This document shows, piece by piece, positions 31,709 through 40,037 of a stretch of DNA of 41,194 bases. This DNA is from Candidatus Kuenenia stuttgartensis (lineage in GTDB: Bacteria; Planctomycetota; Planctomycetia; Pirellulales; UBA1268): the NCBI GenBank assembly GCA_945883745.1, contig CAMCYH010000016.1:1-41194 (forward strand), given 5' to 3'. A program made the translations under genes and the position numbers. Numbering within the stretch: the first letter of the stretch is position 1; the number at the start of each line of letters is the position of its first letter. The notes below the pieces were generated by a model. It did not search any database. It saw only the letters and a program-made list of their open reading frames with translations, and was not told the DNA's origin.

Positions 31709-34700
31709 ATGCCTGCAACTGAACAGACCTGGCGAAACCTCAAACTGCTCCATGTGTTGTTTGCAGTCTCGGCGGTGGTGTTGCTCGTCGCTACCGTGAT
31801 GATGCTCGCCGGCGATCACAATCGGCCATGGAAAAAGTATCAGCGCGAGTTTCGCGACCTCGAGACCTGGTCGGCGGCGGCCCGTGTCGACGAGCAGGAG
31901 TCTCAGGCGTACCAGGAGAAGGCTCGGGAGTTGGAGGCGTCGTTGGCGACGACCCGGCGGGCTGATGTCGACGCGACCTTGATCGAAAAGTTCGTGTCCC
32001 AGGTCGAGGCTGAGCCCGCCGACGCGCAGGCCGCTGACCGTGTGCGGCTCGATGCCGATCAGCTTCGCACGCAGACCGACCCCGACGAGCGGCTGGTCTT
32101 GAGGGGTGATCTCTTGCAACGCTGCCGTGACATCGCTGCCCGGGCGAAGTTCCGGGAGGATGGTCTGGCCGGGGCCCTCAAGCTTCGCAAGGCCGAACTC
32201 GACAAGAATCGCGCCGACTACGAACTGGCCATCTCCGATGAAGCCCCGGCTGAAAAACTGGCTGCATTGCTGGCGCGTGCGGATTCGAAGCGGGCCGAGG
32301 TGGGAGAGGCCACGCTCGCCGTGCAGGTGGCGAACACCTACCGCACGGGTCTCGAATCGACGCTCCGCAAGCTTACCGCCGAAGAGGATGCAGCCGCCAA
32401 GGCGCTGGCCGACCATCGGCAGAAGGTAGCCCTTCTCACAAAAACCCTGACCGACAAGGCTCCCAACGTCGGCAAGAGCCTGTTGGAGCTGCCGGTTCTT
32501 GATGCGTTTAACGGGCCGTTGCGGATCGATCAGATCTGGCTACCGCAGCTCACGCTCAACAATAATTTTCGCGATGTGGCCCGCTTTGATCGCTGCACAA
32601 CCTGCCACCAAGGCATGGCGAAGGCGGTGCCGGGTGGTCCGTTCGATCCGGCCTATCCGGAGCAGCAAGAGGTTACGCTCACTCTGTCCACGCCCGAGGC
32701 GGCTCCGCAGCCGGCGGTCGTATCTGGAGACGCAAACGAGCAGTTGCAGGCGATGTATGGCTTTCAGCTCGCGCCGCGCGGGCTGTTTGATCACGATGAT
32801 CCGACCGTGAGTGTCGTGGTGCCGGAGTCGCCGGCGGCCATCGCCGGGCTGCGCACCGGTGATGTGATCGAGCAGATCGCCGGTGGACCGATCGGTTCGC
32901 GGAGCATTGCGGCGACCGCACTGGTCGAGATGCCGTCGTGGGGACAGCCACTCACCTTGGTGGTGAGCCGGGGCGTTCCACAGCCGTATTCCACCCACCC
33001 ACGGCTCGACTTGTTCGTGAGTGACTCCAGCCCCCACTCGATGAAAACGTTCGGCTGCACCGTGTGCCATCAGGGCCAGGGCAGCTCCACAAGCTTCAAG
33101 TGGGCTTCCCATACTCCCAACTCGCCCAAGCAGGCGCATCAGTGGCATGACGACCACGGCTGGTTCAACAATCACCACTGGATCCTGCCGATGCTGCCGG
33201 AGCGGTTCGAGGAGTCGAGCTGCCTCAAGTGCCACCATCAGGTCGTCGATCTCGAGCCCAGCGAGCGGTTTCCCGATCCGCCGGCACCGAAGCTGGTCGA
33301 GGGTTACCACCTGATTCGCCAATACGGCTGCTATGGATGCCACGAAATCAACGGATGGTCCGGTCCGGACAAGCGGATCGGACCTGATATGCGGCTTGCC
33401 CCGAACTACCACGAGGTCGCCGCCGCGATCGGTGATGATCCTGCCTTGGCAGAACTCGGTTCCACGATTGGCCGCTGGGTGAGTGACGTGCGGAGCAGTC
33501 CGGATGGCCGCGAGGCCCGCCTGCGTCTCCGCGAAGCGATCGATCGGGATGCGGCCGCTGGTGCGGAGTCGAAGCTGTCTTCGCGATCTCACGAACTGGC
33601 GGCATTCCTCAAGGATCCCGAGACTCCCGGCACGCTCCCCAAGGTGGGTCCGAGCCTACGGCATGTGGCGAGCAAGGTAGGGTTTGACTGGCTCTATGCA
33701 TGGCTTCGTAACCCCCAGGATTTCCGGCCATCGACGAAGATGCCGCGGTTCTTTGGGCTCTGGGAGCATCTCGAGGGCAAGGGGCTCGAGGAATCGATGC
33801 GGTACGAGCCGCTCGAAATTCGCTCGATGATCCACTACATGCTTGCGTCGAGTCAGCCCTTTGAATACGTCAAGCCTTACGACGGCATCACCGCGACAGC
33901 CGATCTTGAGCGGGGCAAGAAGGTGTTTCAGGTACGGGGCTGCCTGGCCTGTCATCAGCATGAGGACTACCCGGATGCCAAGAGCACTCACGGCCCCGAG
34001 TTGTCGCGGATCGGCGCGAAGGCGGCCTCTCATCCCAATGGGGCGGCGTGGCTCTACAGCTGGCTCCGCGAGCCAGCCCGATACCACCCGAAGACGATCA
34101 TGCCGAATGTGCTGCTCGAGCCCGTGACCCTTGCCGATGGCACGGTCAGCGATCCGGCTGCCGACGCGACGGCCTATCTGATGCAGTCAACTCAAGACTG
34201 GCAGCCGGTCGATGTTCCCGGCGAGTCTCTGACCTCTGCAGAACGCGCCGCACTCGACGAGTTGGCGCTGATGTACCTCGGGGAAAGGTTCCCGGCGGCC
34301 CGTGCGGCGGATGTCTTGAAAAATGGTATTCCGGCCGGTCAGGCGTCGATCCGCGGCGATGAGCAGATGCTCGTGGGTATGTCAGACGACAGCCGCGACG
34401 CCGCGTTGCTTGGGTATGTCGGCAAGAAGACGATGGCCAAGCTTGCCTGCTACTCCTGCCACGACATCCCAGGTTTCGAGGATGCCAAGCCCGCCGGCGC
34501 CGCGTTGGCCGACTGGGGCCGCAAGGACCCGTCGCGAATCGCGTTTGAGCAGGTTTCGCATTTCGTGATGAACCAGCTCGGGCACGGTCATGGGCACCAT
34601 GGCGATCATGGTCCGCATGATGTCCTCCATGGGGGAGGATCGTCCGATGATCTCGGGAAGAGCGACCTGGCGTATGGGCTGCCCGAGCACGAAGGCGGGC

Positions 34701-36220
34701 ATGTCGATCCGGAATCTGTTGACCCCAACACCGGCTTCTTCCTCCAAAAACTGCTTGGCCACGAACGGGAGGGCTTTCTGTGGCAGAAGCTGCGGCAGCC
34801 ACGCAGCTACGATTACAAGAAGGCCGAAAACAAGACCTACAACGAGCGGTATCGCATGCCGCAGTTCCCGTTCAACGACGAACAGCGGGAGGCAGTGATG
34901 ACGTTTGTGCTCGGACTCGTTGCGGAGCCGCCCGCGCCGCAGTTCGTGCATACCCCATCTCCGCGGGAGCAGGCTCGGCTCGACGGGCTCGTGGTGGCCG
35001 AGCAGTACAATTGCGGCGGTTGCCACGCCCTCGAGATGGATCGCTGGGACGTCCGGTACAAGCCCGGGTCGCTTGGTGAGACCGCCGAGATGGCCGATTA
35101 CCCCTTCTTGGCAGGCCACTTTACGCCGCAGCAGGTGGAAAAGTCGCTCCAACTCGATCGCCAGGGACTGCGGAGTGCGACACTTGTCGGCATGCCGATC
35201 CTTGATCCTGAGACTGGTCGTTCGCAGTACGTTGACGAAGACGGTGTGCCGGTGGAAGCCGACGATGAAGAGGCGGTCCTCCACCGCCCGATCATGCCGT
35301 GGCGAGACCTCCTCATCGACGGCGAGCCTCGGCTGGTTGGCGGCCAAAACCTGATCGTTCCCGAGGAGGCCATCCAAGCTGGTCGGCATTATCCCGCCCG
35401 GGGTGGCGATCTTGCCAAACTGCTGTTCCCCGTCGTGATCGCCGATGAGATGGAAATCAACCCCAATGTCAAGCCTGACGATGCGTGGGGCTGGCTGCCG
35501 CCCCCGCTGGTTGGAGAGGGCAAAAAAGTTCAGTCGCCATGGCTCCATCGGTTCCTCTTGAACCCACACACGATTCGGCCATCCGCCGTGTTGCGGATGC
35601 CGCGGTTCAATTTCCAGTCGTCCGAGGCCGCGAAACTTGTCGATTACTTTGCGGCGGTGGACGGAGCCGATTATCCGTATGGGTATGACCCGCGGCTCGA
35701 TGAGAGCACGTTGGCCGAGAAGGAGCGGTCGTATCCTGGCCATCTCGTGGGCGCGATGCGGATCGTCACCAACAACAACTACTGCGTGAAATGCCACCTC
35801 GTAGGAAGCTATTCACCCCCTGGCAATCCGAAGGCACTTGCGCCACAGTTAGAGCGGGTTCACGAGCGACTGCGGCCTGATTATGTGCACGATTGGATCG
35901 CCAACCCGAAGCGATTCCTGCCGTACACGGGTATGCCGGTCAACATCCCGTTCGACGCCCCGGTGAGTCAGGAACTTTACCGTGGATCGAGCGAGCAGCA
36001 GGTCGATGCGCTCACCGATCTGCTGATGCATTTTGACGCCTTTGCAAAGCGAAGCCTGCCGCTGGAGGCCTATCTCGGGCCACTGGCTGCCCCCCAGCAA
36101 CCGACCGCTCCGGCCGGTGGGCAGCCCCCGTCACAAACTGCAGTTCCGTCCGCAAATCCCCCTTCGGCGGCCCTTCCGTCGTCGAAAAACTCCCGCAGTC
36201 AGGGAGTGGCGCTAAACTAA
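31709..36220 (+). CDS. Octaheme cytochrome c, membrane-anchored, with embedded PDZ domain
   Basis: A 1503-residue periplasmic cytochrome, replacing cytochrome c1/f. One N-terminal anchor (LLHVLFAVSAVVLLVATVMML), then about 200 residues of charged helix and coiled coil. Eight CXXCH motifs start at residues 296, 450, 505, 541, 745, 914, 1102 and 1359. Between hemes 1 and 2, about residues 349-425, is a PDZ-like domain (VSVVVPESPAAIAGLRTGDVIEQI). A His-rich loop HGHGHHGDHGPHDVLH (959-975) lies between hemes 6 and 7. The C-terminal tail is Pro/Ser/Gln-rich. Several cytochrome c segments look like repeated modules (WLYAWLRNPQDF, WLYSWLREPARY, WLHRFLLNP, YVHDWIANPKRF, each followed by a methionine in MP). 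It probably passes electrons from Rieske to soluble or lipid-anchored carriers. Confidence 0.9.
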   Translation: MPATEQTWRNLKLLHVLFAVSAVVLLVATVMMLAGDHNRPWKKYQREFRDLETWSAAARVDEQESQAYQEKARELEASLATTRRADVDATLIEKFVSQVEAEPADAQAADRVRLDADQLRTQTDPDERLVLRGDLLQRCRDIAARAKFREDGLAGALKLRKAELDKNRADYELAISDEAPAEKLAALLARADSKRAEVGEATLAVQVANTYRTGLESTLRKLTAEEDAAAKALADHRQKVALLTKTLTDKAPNVGKSLLELPVLDAFNGPLRIDQIWLPQLTLNNNFRDVARFDRCTTCHQGMAKAVPGGPFDPAYPEQQEVTLTLSTPEAAPQPAVVSGDANEQLQAMYGFQLAPRGLFDHDDPTVSVVVPESPAAIAGLRTGDVIEQIAGGPIGSRSIAATALVEMPSWGQPLTLVVSRGVPQPYSTHPRLDLFVSDSSPHSMKTFGCTVCHQGQGSSTSFKWASHTPNSPKQAHQWHDDHGWFNNHHWILPMLPERFEESSCLKCHHQVVDLEPSERFPDPPAPKLVEGYHLIRQYGCYGCHEINGWSGPDKRIGPDMRLAPNYHEVAAAIGDDPALAELGSTIGRWVSDVRSSPDGREARLRLREAIDRDAAAGAESKLSSRSHELAAFLKDPETPGTLPKVGPSLRHVASKVGFDWLYAWLRNPQDFRPSTKMPRFFGLWEHLEGKGLEESMRYEPLEIRSMIHYMLASSQPFEYVKPYDGITATADLERGKKVFQVRGCLACHQHEDYPDAKSTHGPELSRIGAKAASHPNGAAWLYSWLREPARYHPKTIMPNVLLEPVTLADGTVSDPAADATAYLMQSTQDWQPVDVPGESLTSAERAALDELALMYLGERFPAARAADVLKNGIPAGQASIRGDEQMLVGMSDDSRDAALLGYVGKKTMAKLACYSCHDIPGFEDAKPAGAALADWGRKDPSRIAFEQVSHFVMNQLGHGHGHHGDHGPHDVLHGGGSSDDLGKSDLAYGLPEHEGGHVDPESVDPNTGFFLQKLLGHEREGFLWQKLRQPRSYDYKKAENKTYNERYRMPQFPFNDEQREAVMTFVLGLVAEPPAPQFVHTPSPREQARLDGLVVAEQYNCGGCHALEMDRWDVRYKPGSLGETAEMADYPFLAGHFTPQQVEKSLQLDRQGLRSATLVGMPILDPETGRSQYVDEDGVPVEADDEEAVLHRPIMPWRDLLIDGEPRLVGGQNLIVPEEAIQAGRHYPARGGDLAKLLFPVVIADEMEINPNVKPDDAWGWLPPPLVGEGKKVQSPWLHRFLLNPHTIRPSAVLRMPRFNFQSSEAAKLVDYFAAVDGADYPYGYDPRLDESTLAEKERSYPGHLVGAMRIVTNNNYCVKCHLVGSYSPPGNPKALAPQLERVHERLRPDYVHDWIANPKRFLPYTGMPVNIPFDAPVSQELYRGSSEQQVDALTDLLMHFDAFAKRSLPLEAYLGPLAAPQQPTAPAGGQPPSQTAVPSANPPSAALPSSKNSRSQGVALN

Positions 36221-36290
36221 AGGGTGTGCGGCAAGTGCCGCGTCGCCTGCTGTGAACCTGTTCTTTCTGTCCTGTTTTCGGAGAACCGCC

Positions 36291-37067
36291 ATGATCGACG
36301 CCTTTCGCTCCGCTGTGACCGCAGTTGCCTGGTGTTTGCTTTGCTCGGTGGCTGCAGCCGAAGAGTGGGGCACCCTGAAAGGACGGTTCGTCTATTCGGG
36401 CAATGCACCCGCGCCCGTCGAACTCAAGACCGACAAGGATGTTGAGGTGTGCGGCAAGCACAAACTCGTCAACGAGGAGTTGATGGTCGCAGCTGATAAG
36501 GGTGTGGCGAACGTCGTCGTCTTTGTTCGGGACAAAAGCGTGAAGGTCCACCCAGAAGCTGCAGCGGCAGCAAAGTCCACGAAGGTTGTGCTCGACAACA
36601 AAGACTGTCGCTTTGAGCCTCACGTTGCCTTCGTGCAGGCCGGGCAGAGTCTCCTTGTGAAGAACTCCGATCCGGTGGGCCACAACAGCAACATCGCGAC
36701 GCTGAAGAACTCCCCGTCGAACAATCTCATTCCGGCCGGCGGTGAAGCCACGCTGACCTTCAAGGCGGCAGAGGCGATTCCCGCCCAGGTCACCTGCAAC
36801 ATTCATCCCTGGATGAAGGCGTGGCTTGTCGTTCGTGACAACCCGTACGCCGCGGTGAGCGGTCCTGATGGCTCATTCGAGATCGCCCACCTTCCTGTCG
36901 GTGAACTCGAACTGCAACTGTGGCATGAAAAGGCCGGCTACATCGGTGAGATCACCGTGGGGGGCAAGGCCGAAAAGACTGCCAAAGGCCGAAAGAAAGT
37001 CAAAGTCGCCGCCGCTGGTACCGATCTTGGTGAGTTGGTTCTCGACGCATCCCTGTTTTCGAAGTGA
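36291..37067 (+). CDS. Periplasmic cupredoxin-like blue copper protein 1
   Basis: A 258-residue protein with a signal peptide (AVTAVAWCLLCSVAAA) and a plastocyanin-like domain. The type 1 copper ligands are H131 (DPVGHNSN), C169, H172 and M175 in CNIHPWM. Two further cysteines (VEVCGK and NKDC) are conserved in the next gene's product and may form a disulfide. A beta-rich C-terminal extension (AVSGPDGSFEIAHLPVGELELQLWHEKAG) resembles carboxypeptidase-regulatory-like domains, followed by a Lys-rich stretch. GGAGA precedes ATG 36291. It sits between the octaheme cytochrome and the oxidase, suiting an electron shuttle. Confidence 0.86.
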   Translation: MIDAFRSAVTAVAWCLLCSVAAAEEWGTLKGRFVYSGNAPAPVELKTDKDVEVCGKHKLVNEELMVAADKGVANVVVFVRDKSVKVHPEAAAAAKSTKVVLDNKDCRFEPHVAFVQAGQSLLVKNSDPVGHNSNIATLKNSPSNNLIPAGGEATLTFKAAEAIPAQVTCNIHPWMKAWLVVRDNPYAAVSGPDGSFEIAHLPVGELELQLWHEKAGYIGEITVGGKAEKTAKGRKKVKVAAAGTDLGELVLDASLFSK

Positions 37068-37072
37068 GGCCG

Positions 37073-37948
37073 ATGGTCCGTCTGCTCTTCGTCATCGTTG
37101 GTGGAAGTCTGATCGCCGCATCTGGCTGTGGTGCATCCCGGGTTGATGCTGCCCGGGCGGACACTGCGGCGGCAGCGACGCTGCGTGAGACCATTTTGAC
37201 GGCCTCTGATGGAGCGGCCGTCTCCGAGGCCGGGCCTGGCGGGACGGGCTGGGCGACGCTTACTGGAATGTTCACGTTCGAGGGGGGTGCACCTGCGGCC
37301 AAGCCACTCGTGGTGGACAAGGATACCGAGGTGTGCTCGAAGGACGGCATGAAACTGTTCGACCGTTCTTTGCTGGTTGACGGATCAGGCAAAGGGCTGG
37401 CGAATGTGGTCGTTTTTGTGAGGAAATCGAGCCGGGTGAAGAATCCTGTCTCATCTGATCAGCTCGTCTTTGATCAAAAAAATTGCGAGTTTATCGCACC
37501 GGTTTTTGCTGCTCGGGTCGGACAGCCGATCGATGTACGAAACAGCGATCCTGTCGGCCACAACACCAACATCTCTGGGACGAGCTTCAATCAACTGATC
37601 CCTGCTGGCCAAGGAACGGTCTACACTCCGAACAAGGAAACAGGCATGCCTGTCATGGTGACCTGCAACATCCATCCCTGGATGAAGGCGTATACCGTTT
37701 TTCGCCAGGATGGCTACGTGGCGGTGTCAGGTGCAAACGGCTCATTCACCATCCCTGACCTGCCTGCCGGTGAGCCGTTGGAGTTTCAGGTGTGGCACGA
37801 ACGGGCAAGCGGTCCTAACGGCGCCCTTGCTTTGTCGGTGCCGGAACTGAGTTGGTCAGACAAAGGTCGTTTCAAACTTACGCTCGATGCCGACCAAGTG
37901 CGGGATCTGGGTACTCTCGTGGTGCCCGCCAGTGCCCTCGGCATGTAA
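37073..37948 (+). CDS. Cupredoxin-like lipoprotein, paralogue of the preceding gene
   Basis: A 291-residue paralogue. The lipobox-like LIAASGC near residue 19 predicts a lipid anchor, with a linker of about 40 residues. Copper ligands are H163 (DPVGHNTN), C198, H201 and M204 (CNIHPWM). The two extra cysteines (TEVCSK, QKNC), the ANVVVFVRK strand and the C-terminal SGANGSFTIPDLPAGEPLEFQVWHE match the first copy. Start could be ATG 37073 or GTG 37064; both leave the lipobox. The gap to the first copy is five bases. Likely a membrane-tethered electron carrier; redox partner not known. Confidence 0.84.
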   Translation: MVRLLFVIVGGSLIAASGCGASRVDAARADTAAAATLRETILTASDGAAVSEAGPGGTGWATLTGMFTFEGGAPAAKPLVVDKDTEVCSKDGMKLFDRSLLVDGSGKGLANVVVFVRKSSRVKNPVSSDQLVFDQKNCEFIAPVFAARVGQPIDVRNSDPVGHNTNISGTSFNQLIPAGQGTVYTPNKETGMPVMVTCNIHPWMKAYTVFRQDGYVAVSGANGSFTIPDLPAGEPLEFQVWHERASGPNGALALSVPELSWSDKGRFKLTLDADQVRDLGTLVVPASALGM

Positions 37949-38013
37949 CACGCGGTCTATGGCTTCACGGCATTTGATCACTGGAATTTGACCCCTGGAG
38001 AGGTTTTCCGACG

Positions 38014-39219
38014 ATGAGATCAGGAACATCACGCTTCCGACTCAGTGCGTTTGGTGGGTCTGGCATGCTGGCCGTCTGCGGCCTGCTGCTGGTGGCTGCG
38101 ACCGGCTGCGGCCGCACGTCGCCCGCCTCATTTCGCCTCAACATGGTGGAGGCGACAAAGCAACGCCTTACGTCCGCCCAAGAGCAGCAAGTCGCGACGA
38201 TACTGCTGGCAATGTTCGGCACGCCGGACGAGCCGGTTTGCATCCCGGAGGCCGGTCTCGACGAAGCGAAACTGCGGCTGGCGGCCGGTCCAGTGCGGAG
38301 CGATATCGCGGGTCGGAAGAACGGTCTCTATCGTGAGCACTGCGGCCATTGTCATGGGGTGACTGGTGACGGACTTGGCCCCACCGCGGCCTTTCTCAAC
38401 CCCTATCCCCGTGATTACCGCCCCGGGGTTTTCAAATTCAAGAGCACCGAGAGAGCCGACAAGCCGACTCATGACGACCTGGTGCGGATTCTTCATAACG
38501 GCATCGTCGGCACTTCGATGCCGTCATTTGCCTTGCTGAGCGATCTCGAGATCGACGCCTTGGCGGAATATGTGAAGTATCTCAGCATCCGTGGTGAGAC
38601 CGAGATCGAGTTGATGCGGGCCTTCTTCGAGCTTGATGAAGAAGATGTCGGCAAACTGCCTGAGACCCGCGAGTTTCTCGTCGGGGAAATGCTCACGTCG
38701 GTCGCTGAAAAGTGGCAGGCTGCTGCGGATGCGGTAATCGCCGTTCCGGAGATGCCGGGCGATATTGATCTCGTGGCGTCGATCGCCAAGGGCAAAGAGC
38801 TTTTCTACGGTGACAAGGCCAACTGCGTGAAGTGTCATGGCGTGACAGGGCTCGGCGATGGCCAGGCCAACGACTATGACGACTGGAACAAGGTGATCGT
38901 GCAGTGGAGCCAGGAGGTGGCTGGCGATCAGGATGCGGCCTGGGTGGCTCGGGCAAGCCATGTCCTAGCTGGCGATGCGTTGCGGCCGCGGACGATCCCG
39001 CCGCGGAACCTGCGTCAGGGTCTCTACCGCGGCGGCCGGCGACCACTTGACCTTTACTACCGAATCCATGCCGGCATCAACGGGGCACCGATGCCTGCCG
39101 CTGCCGGCACCGTCGCTCCTGAAGACATCTGGCACATCGTCAACTACATCCGGTCGCTGCCCTATGACCTCGATGGGGAACTTGGCGCGGACCGGCCGAT
39201 GATCGCCAAGGGCGACTGA
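38014..39219 (+). CDS. Diheme cytochrome c lipoprotein
   Basis: A 401-residue protein with lipobox LLVAATGC (C32) and two heme motifs, CGHCH (110-114) and CVKCH (271-275). Likely distal ligands are methionines in GTSMPSF and GAPMPAA. Each half is a class I-like cytochrome c domain (GVTGDGLGPTA, GVTGLGDGQAN). It lies directly before coxB (16 bases), so it is the probable electron donor to CuA or a replacement for the cytochrome c domain fused to subunit II in caa3 oxidases. GAGAGG precedes the ATG. Confidence 0.9.
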   Translation: MRSGTSRFRLSAFGGSGMLAVCGLLLVAATGCGRTSPASFRLNMVEATKQRLTSAQEQQVATILLAMFGTPDEPVCIPEAGLDEAKLRLAAGPVRSDIAGRKNGLYREHCGHCHGVTGDGLGPTAAFLNPYPRDYRPGVFKFKSTERADKPTHDDLVRILHNGIVGTSMPSFALLSDLEIDALAEYVKYLSIRGETEIELMRAFFELDEEDVGKLPETREFLVGEMLTSVAEKWQAAADAVIAVPEMPGDIDLVASIAKGKELFYGDKANCVKCHGVTGLGDGQANDYDDWNKVIVQWSQEVAGDQDAAWVARASHVLAGDALRPRTIPPRNLRQGLYRGGRRPLDLYYRIHAGINGAPMPAAAGTVAPEDIWHIVNYIRSLPYDLDGELGADRPMIAKGD

Positions 39220-39235
39220 CAAAAAGGAGAACCCC

Positions 39236-40027
39236 ATGGGCAAGCGACTGGCAGGAATGTTCTGGGCTCTGTTGTTTTTGGCAGTGCCCGTGTTGGGGGT
39301 GGCCGTCTTTGCGATCGCCCCTTCGATCAACGTCTGGCTCCCGAAAGATGTGTCGGAGCATGGGGCTTCGATCGATAGCCTCTTTTACTTTATTTTGGCC
39401 CTCACGGGAGTGGTCTTCATCGCCACCGAACTGTTGCTCTTTTGGTTCATGTGGAAGTACGACGCTGCGAAAAATACTGGTCCGGCGGCCTACATCCACG
39501 GCAGTCACACGCTGGAAGTCGTTTGGACAATCATTCCCGCCGCGACTCTCCTCTTTTTGGCGATCTACCAGATGAACGCCTGGGCCGACGTGAAAATGCG
39601 CCGACCACAGATGCAGCCGACGGTTGAGGTGGTTGCCCGACAGTTCGAATGGCGGCTGCGATACCCCGGTCGCGACGGGGCTCTCGGTACCCCCGATGAT
39701 CTTCATCTGGTCAACGATCTCCATCTGCCCATCGACGAGGACATCCTCGTGCAGCTCAAGAGCATGGATGTGCTTCACAGCTTTTTTCTGCCGCACGTGC
39801 GGATCAAGCAGGATGCAGTGCCGGGCATGAAGATCCCGGTGTGGTTCAAGGCGACCGAGACTGGCGCCTTCGACATCGTCTGTGCGGAGCTGTGCGGATG
39901 GGGACATTACAAAATGAAGGGGCGGGTTACGTTCGTGACGCGTCCCGAATTTGATTCCTGGCTCGAGCGAAAGTACGCCGAGCAGGAGGCGACCCAGCCG
40001 GGCCCCGAAACGGTCACCGTGAAGTAG
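39236..40027 (+). CDS. coxB: Cytochrome c oxidase subunit II
   Basis: A 263-residue subunit carrying the binuclear CuA centre that accepts electrons from cytochrome c. Ligands are H181 (DVLHSFFLP), C216, E218 and C220 (CAELC), H224 and M227 (GWGHYKM). Hydrophobic segments lie at about 5-28, 50-72 and 98-112; the first may be a signal. RQFEWRLRYPG and the GTPDDLHLVNDLHLP insert are typical of bacterial subunit II. There is no fused cytochrome c domain. AAGGAG ribosome site; coxA begins 10 bases later. Confidence 0.95.
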   Translation: MGKRLAGMFWALLFLAVPVLGVAVFAIAPSINVWLPKDVSEHGASIDSLFYFILALTGVVFIATELLLFWFMWKYDAAKNTGPAAYIHGSHTLEVVWTIIPAATLLFLAIYQMNAWADVKMRRPQMQPTVEVVARQFEWRLRYPGRDGALGTPDDLHLVNDLHLPIDEDILVQLKSMDVLHSFFLPHVRIKQDAVPGMKIPVWFKATETGAFDIVCAELCGWGHYKMKGRVTFVTRPEFDSWLERKYAEQEATQPGPETVTVK

Positions 40028-40037
40028 GAGAAAAGCC

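Noticed and set aside
30564..31718. 384-codon His/Glu-rich minus-strand frame
   Set aside because: Antisense to the subunit IV-type protein; the His/Asp/Glu richness comes from reading membrane-protein codons backwards.
34382..35797. 471-codon open frame on the minus strand
   Set aside because: Antisense to the octaheme cytochrome, whose heme motifs continue through it; the translation has no recognisable motif.
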